This document shows positions 6,366-7,524 of a stretch of DNA of 7,524 nucleotides, in pieces (position 1 is the stretch's first letter; every line of letters starts with the position of its first letter). A program made the position numbers and the translations under genes. This stretch comes from Actinomycetota bacterium (GTDB lineage: Bacteria; Actinomycetota; Actinomycetes; S36-B12; UBA5976): assembly GCA_009702945.1 (NCBI GenBank), contig WLGZ01000038.1, positions 1 to 7,524 on the forward strand, in the 5' to 3' direction. Under the pieces are notes generated by a model. That model was not told the origin of the DNA and ran no database searches. It was given only the letters and a program-made list of their open reading frames with translations.

Positions 6366-7524
6366 GCAAGCAACGCGTTGATACGGATCTTTTGGATGAG
6401 ATTCAACGACGAGTTTTATGGCTGGCTGTCCGAATGGTTGACTTTGCAAACCGGGAACGCGAACTAAAGGACGACGTCAAAGTTGGTGGCCATCAGGCCT
6501 CAAGCGCATCCCTAACTTCAATCATGACTGCGCTCTATTTTGACCATCTAGATGGACCAGATCGAGTCAGTGTTAAGCCACACGCATCTCCAGTTTTTCA
6601 CGCCATTCAGTACTTGCTTGGAAATCTTGATGAAAGCTACTTAAAGCGCTTACGTGAATTTGGTGGCTTGCAGTCGTATCCATCACGAACTAAAGATCCA
6701 GATGCGCCTGACTTCTCGACCGGTTCAGTCGGTCTTGGCGCAGCAGCTCCACTTTTTGCGGCAGCAACCAGACGTTACGTTGACTCACATTTTGGCGAGC
6801 GACCACATTCTCGCTTCATTGCATTGATCGGTGATGCCGAATTGGATGAAGGCAACGTTTGGGAAGCGGTAGCTGACCCGGCAACAACCGAACTTGGAAA
6901 TGTGATGTGGGTTGTTGACTTTAATCGACAGTCACTTGATCGCGTTATTCCTGGAATTCGCATCATGCAATGGCGCGCTCAATTTGAAGCAGCCGGTTGG
7001 CATGTAATTGAAGTTAAGTATGGAAAGAAATTGCAAGCAAAGTTTGCTCAGCCGTTTGGTAAGGACCTTGAAGCCTGGATTGATGCCATGGCCAACGAGC
7101 AGTACCAATCTTTGTTTGGCTTTAGAGGTCAAGAATTGCGCACTAGATTTTTAGAAGGGGCGCCAGCTGAAGTTGGACTTTCTGTTGCCGAGCTAAACGA
7201 TGAAGACCTATACGAACTAGTTACAGATCTTGGTGGACATAACTTAGACAGTCTGCGTGATGCGTTTGCAGTTTGCGACAGTGTTACCGATCGACCAAGT
7301 GTGGTTTTTGCTTACACAATCAAGGGTTGGGGTTTGCCAATGGCAGGTAACCCAAGAAATCATTCAGCGCTTTTGAGTGGTGACCAGATTGATAACTTCC
7401 GCAGCGAACTTGGACTTACCAAGGAAAATGAATGGTCAGATTTTGAACCACAAAGTCCAGCCGGTGTTCTGTCAGCACAGCGCAGACATGATTTGCATCG
7501 CCCGCCAACATCAAAAGGTGTTGA
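6362..7524 (+). CDS. Thiamine-diphosphate E1 enzyme related to homodimeric pyruvate dehydrogenase AceE (N-terminal part, runs off the window)
   Basis: The frame is open to the last base, giving 387 residues of a protein expected to be roughly 800 long. It aligns with AceE: VGGHQASSAS (41-50, His44 matching E. coli His106), KPHASPVFH (72-80, His74 matching His142), then GLQSYPSR (102-109), GDAELDEGNVWEA (157-169) and NRQSLD (188-193). The last two form the ThDP-Mg motif, with Asp158, Asn188 and Gln190 as likely ligands. AGWHVIEVKYG (211-221), DLGGHNLDSL (289-298) and AYTIKGWGLPMAGNPRNH (317-334) follow AceE order. Such enzymes decarboxylate a 2-oxoacid. AceE has about 100 residues before its GGH motif and this protein has 41, so the N-terminal E2-docking region is missing. 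The ATG overlaps the MFS stop (ATGA). No E2 or E3 gene is in view. The substrate, pyruvate or another 2-oxoacid, is open. Confidence 0.88.
   Translation, partial: MSKQRVDTDLLDEIQRRVLWLAVRMVDFANRERELKDDVKVGGHQASSASLTSIMTALYFDHLDGPDRVSVKPHASPVFHAIQYLLGNLDESYLKRLREFGGLQSYPSRTKDPDAPDFSTGSVGLGAAAPLFAAATRRYVDSHFGERPHSRFIALIGDAELDEGNVWEAVADPATTELGNVMWVVDFNRQSLDRVIPGIRIMQWRAQFEAAGWHVIEVKYGKKLQAKFAQPFGKDLEAWIDAMANEQYQSLFGFRGQELRTRFLEGAPAEVGLSVAELNDEDLYELVTDLGGHNLDSLRDAFAVCDSVTDRPSVVFAYTIKGWGLPMAGNPRNHSALLSGDQIDNFRSELGLTKENEWSDFEPQSPAGVLSAQRRHDLHRPPTSKGV

Noticed and set aside
1..7524. Mobile element, CRISPR, prophage or tRNA signatures
   Set aside because: I saw no direct-repeat array, transposase or integrase motif, terminal inverted repeats or tRNA cloverleaf. 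All long frames belong to metabolic or transport families.

Overview
The window is a compact, fully coding stretch of bacterial DNA of moderate GC, by eye a little under 50%. It holds two operon-like gene sets that diverge from one 145-bp intergenic region (3857-4001). Spacing is very tight: two ATGA stop/start overlaps, gaps of 0 to 11 bp, and GTG starts at two genes. No RNA gene, CRISPR array, insertion sequence or transposase is visible. The homodimeric AceE-type E1 and the streamlined gene packing would fit a planktonic, lower-GC actinobacterium of the Nanopelagicales kind, but the sequence alone does not settle taxonomy and this is a weak guess.

Left arm, minus strand, in transcription order: (1) a cysteine hydrolase of the isochorismatase superfamily closest in motifs to N-carbamoylsarcosine amidase and maleamate amidohydrolase (3242-3856, start revised); (2) a nucleotidylyltransferase of the NMN adenylyltransferase (NadM-like) family (2685-3230); (3) an alkaline-phosphatase-superfamily enzyme resembling the archaeal-type cofactor-independent phosphoglycerate mutase ApgM (1308-2684); (4) an acyl-CoA dehydrogenase homologue with no glutamate at either usual catalytic-base position (49-1311); (5) the first 13 codons of a further gene that leaves the window at the left edge.

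Right arm, plus strand: (1) a canonical acyl-CoA dehydrogenase with its catalytic glutamate (4002-5162); (2) a 12-helix MFS transporter (5166-6365); (3) the N-terminal 387 residues of a thiamine-diphosphate E1 enzyme related to homodimeric pyruvate dehydrogenase AceE, but starting about 60 residues later than AceE, so it lacks the N-terminal region that docks on E2 (6362 to the window end).

The combination of a permease, an amidohydrolase, a nucleotidylyltransferase, a phosphomutase/phosphatase-fold enzyme, two acyl-CoA dehydrogenases and a 2-oxoacid-decarboxylating E1 points to a dedicated uptake and catabolic (or modification) pathway for an organic acid or amide. I cannot name the substrate and do not recognise the cluster as a described system. 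The intergenic region carries two related palindromes (TTGTATACAT and TTGTATGCAA) whose centres lie 84 bp apart, about eight helical turns. This suggests one regulator, perhaps of the GntR family, controlling both arms.
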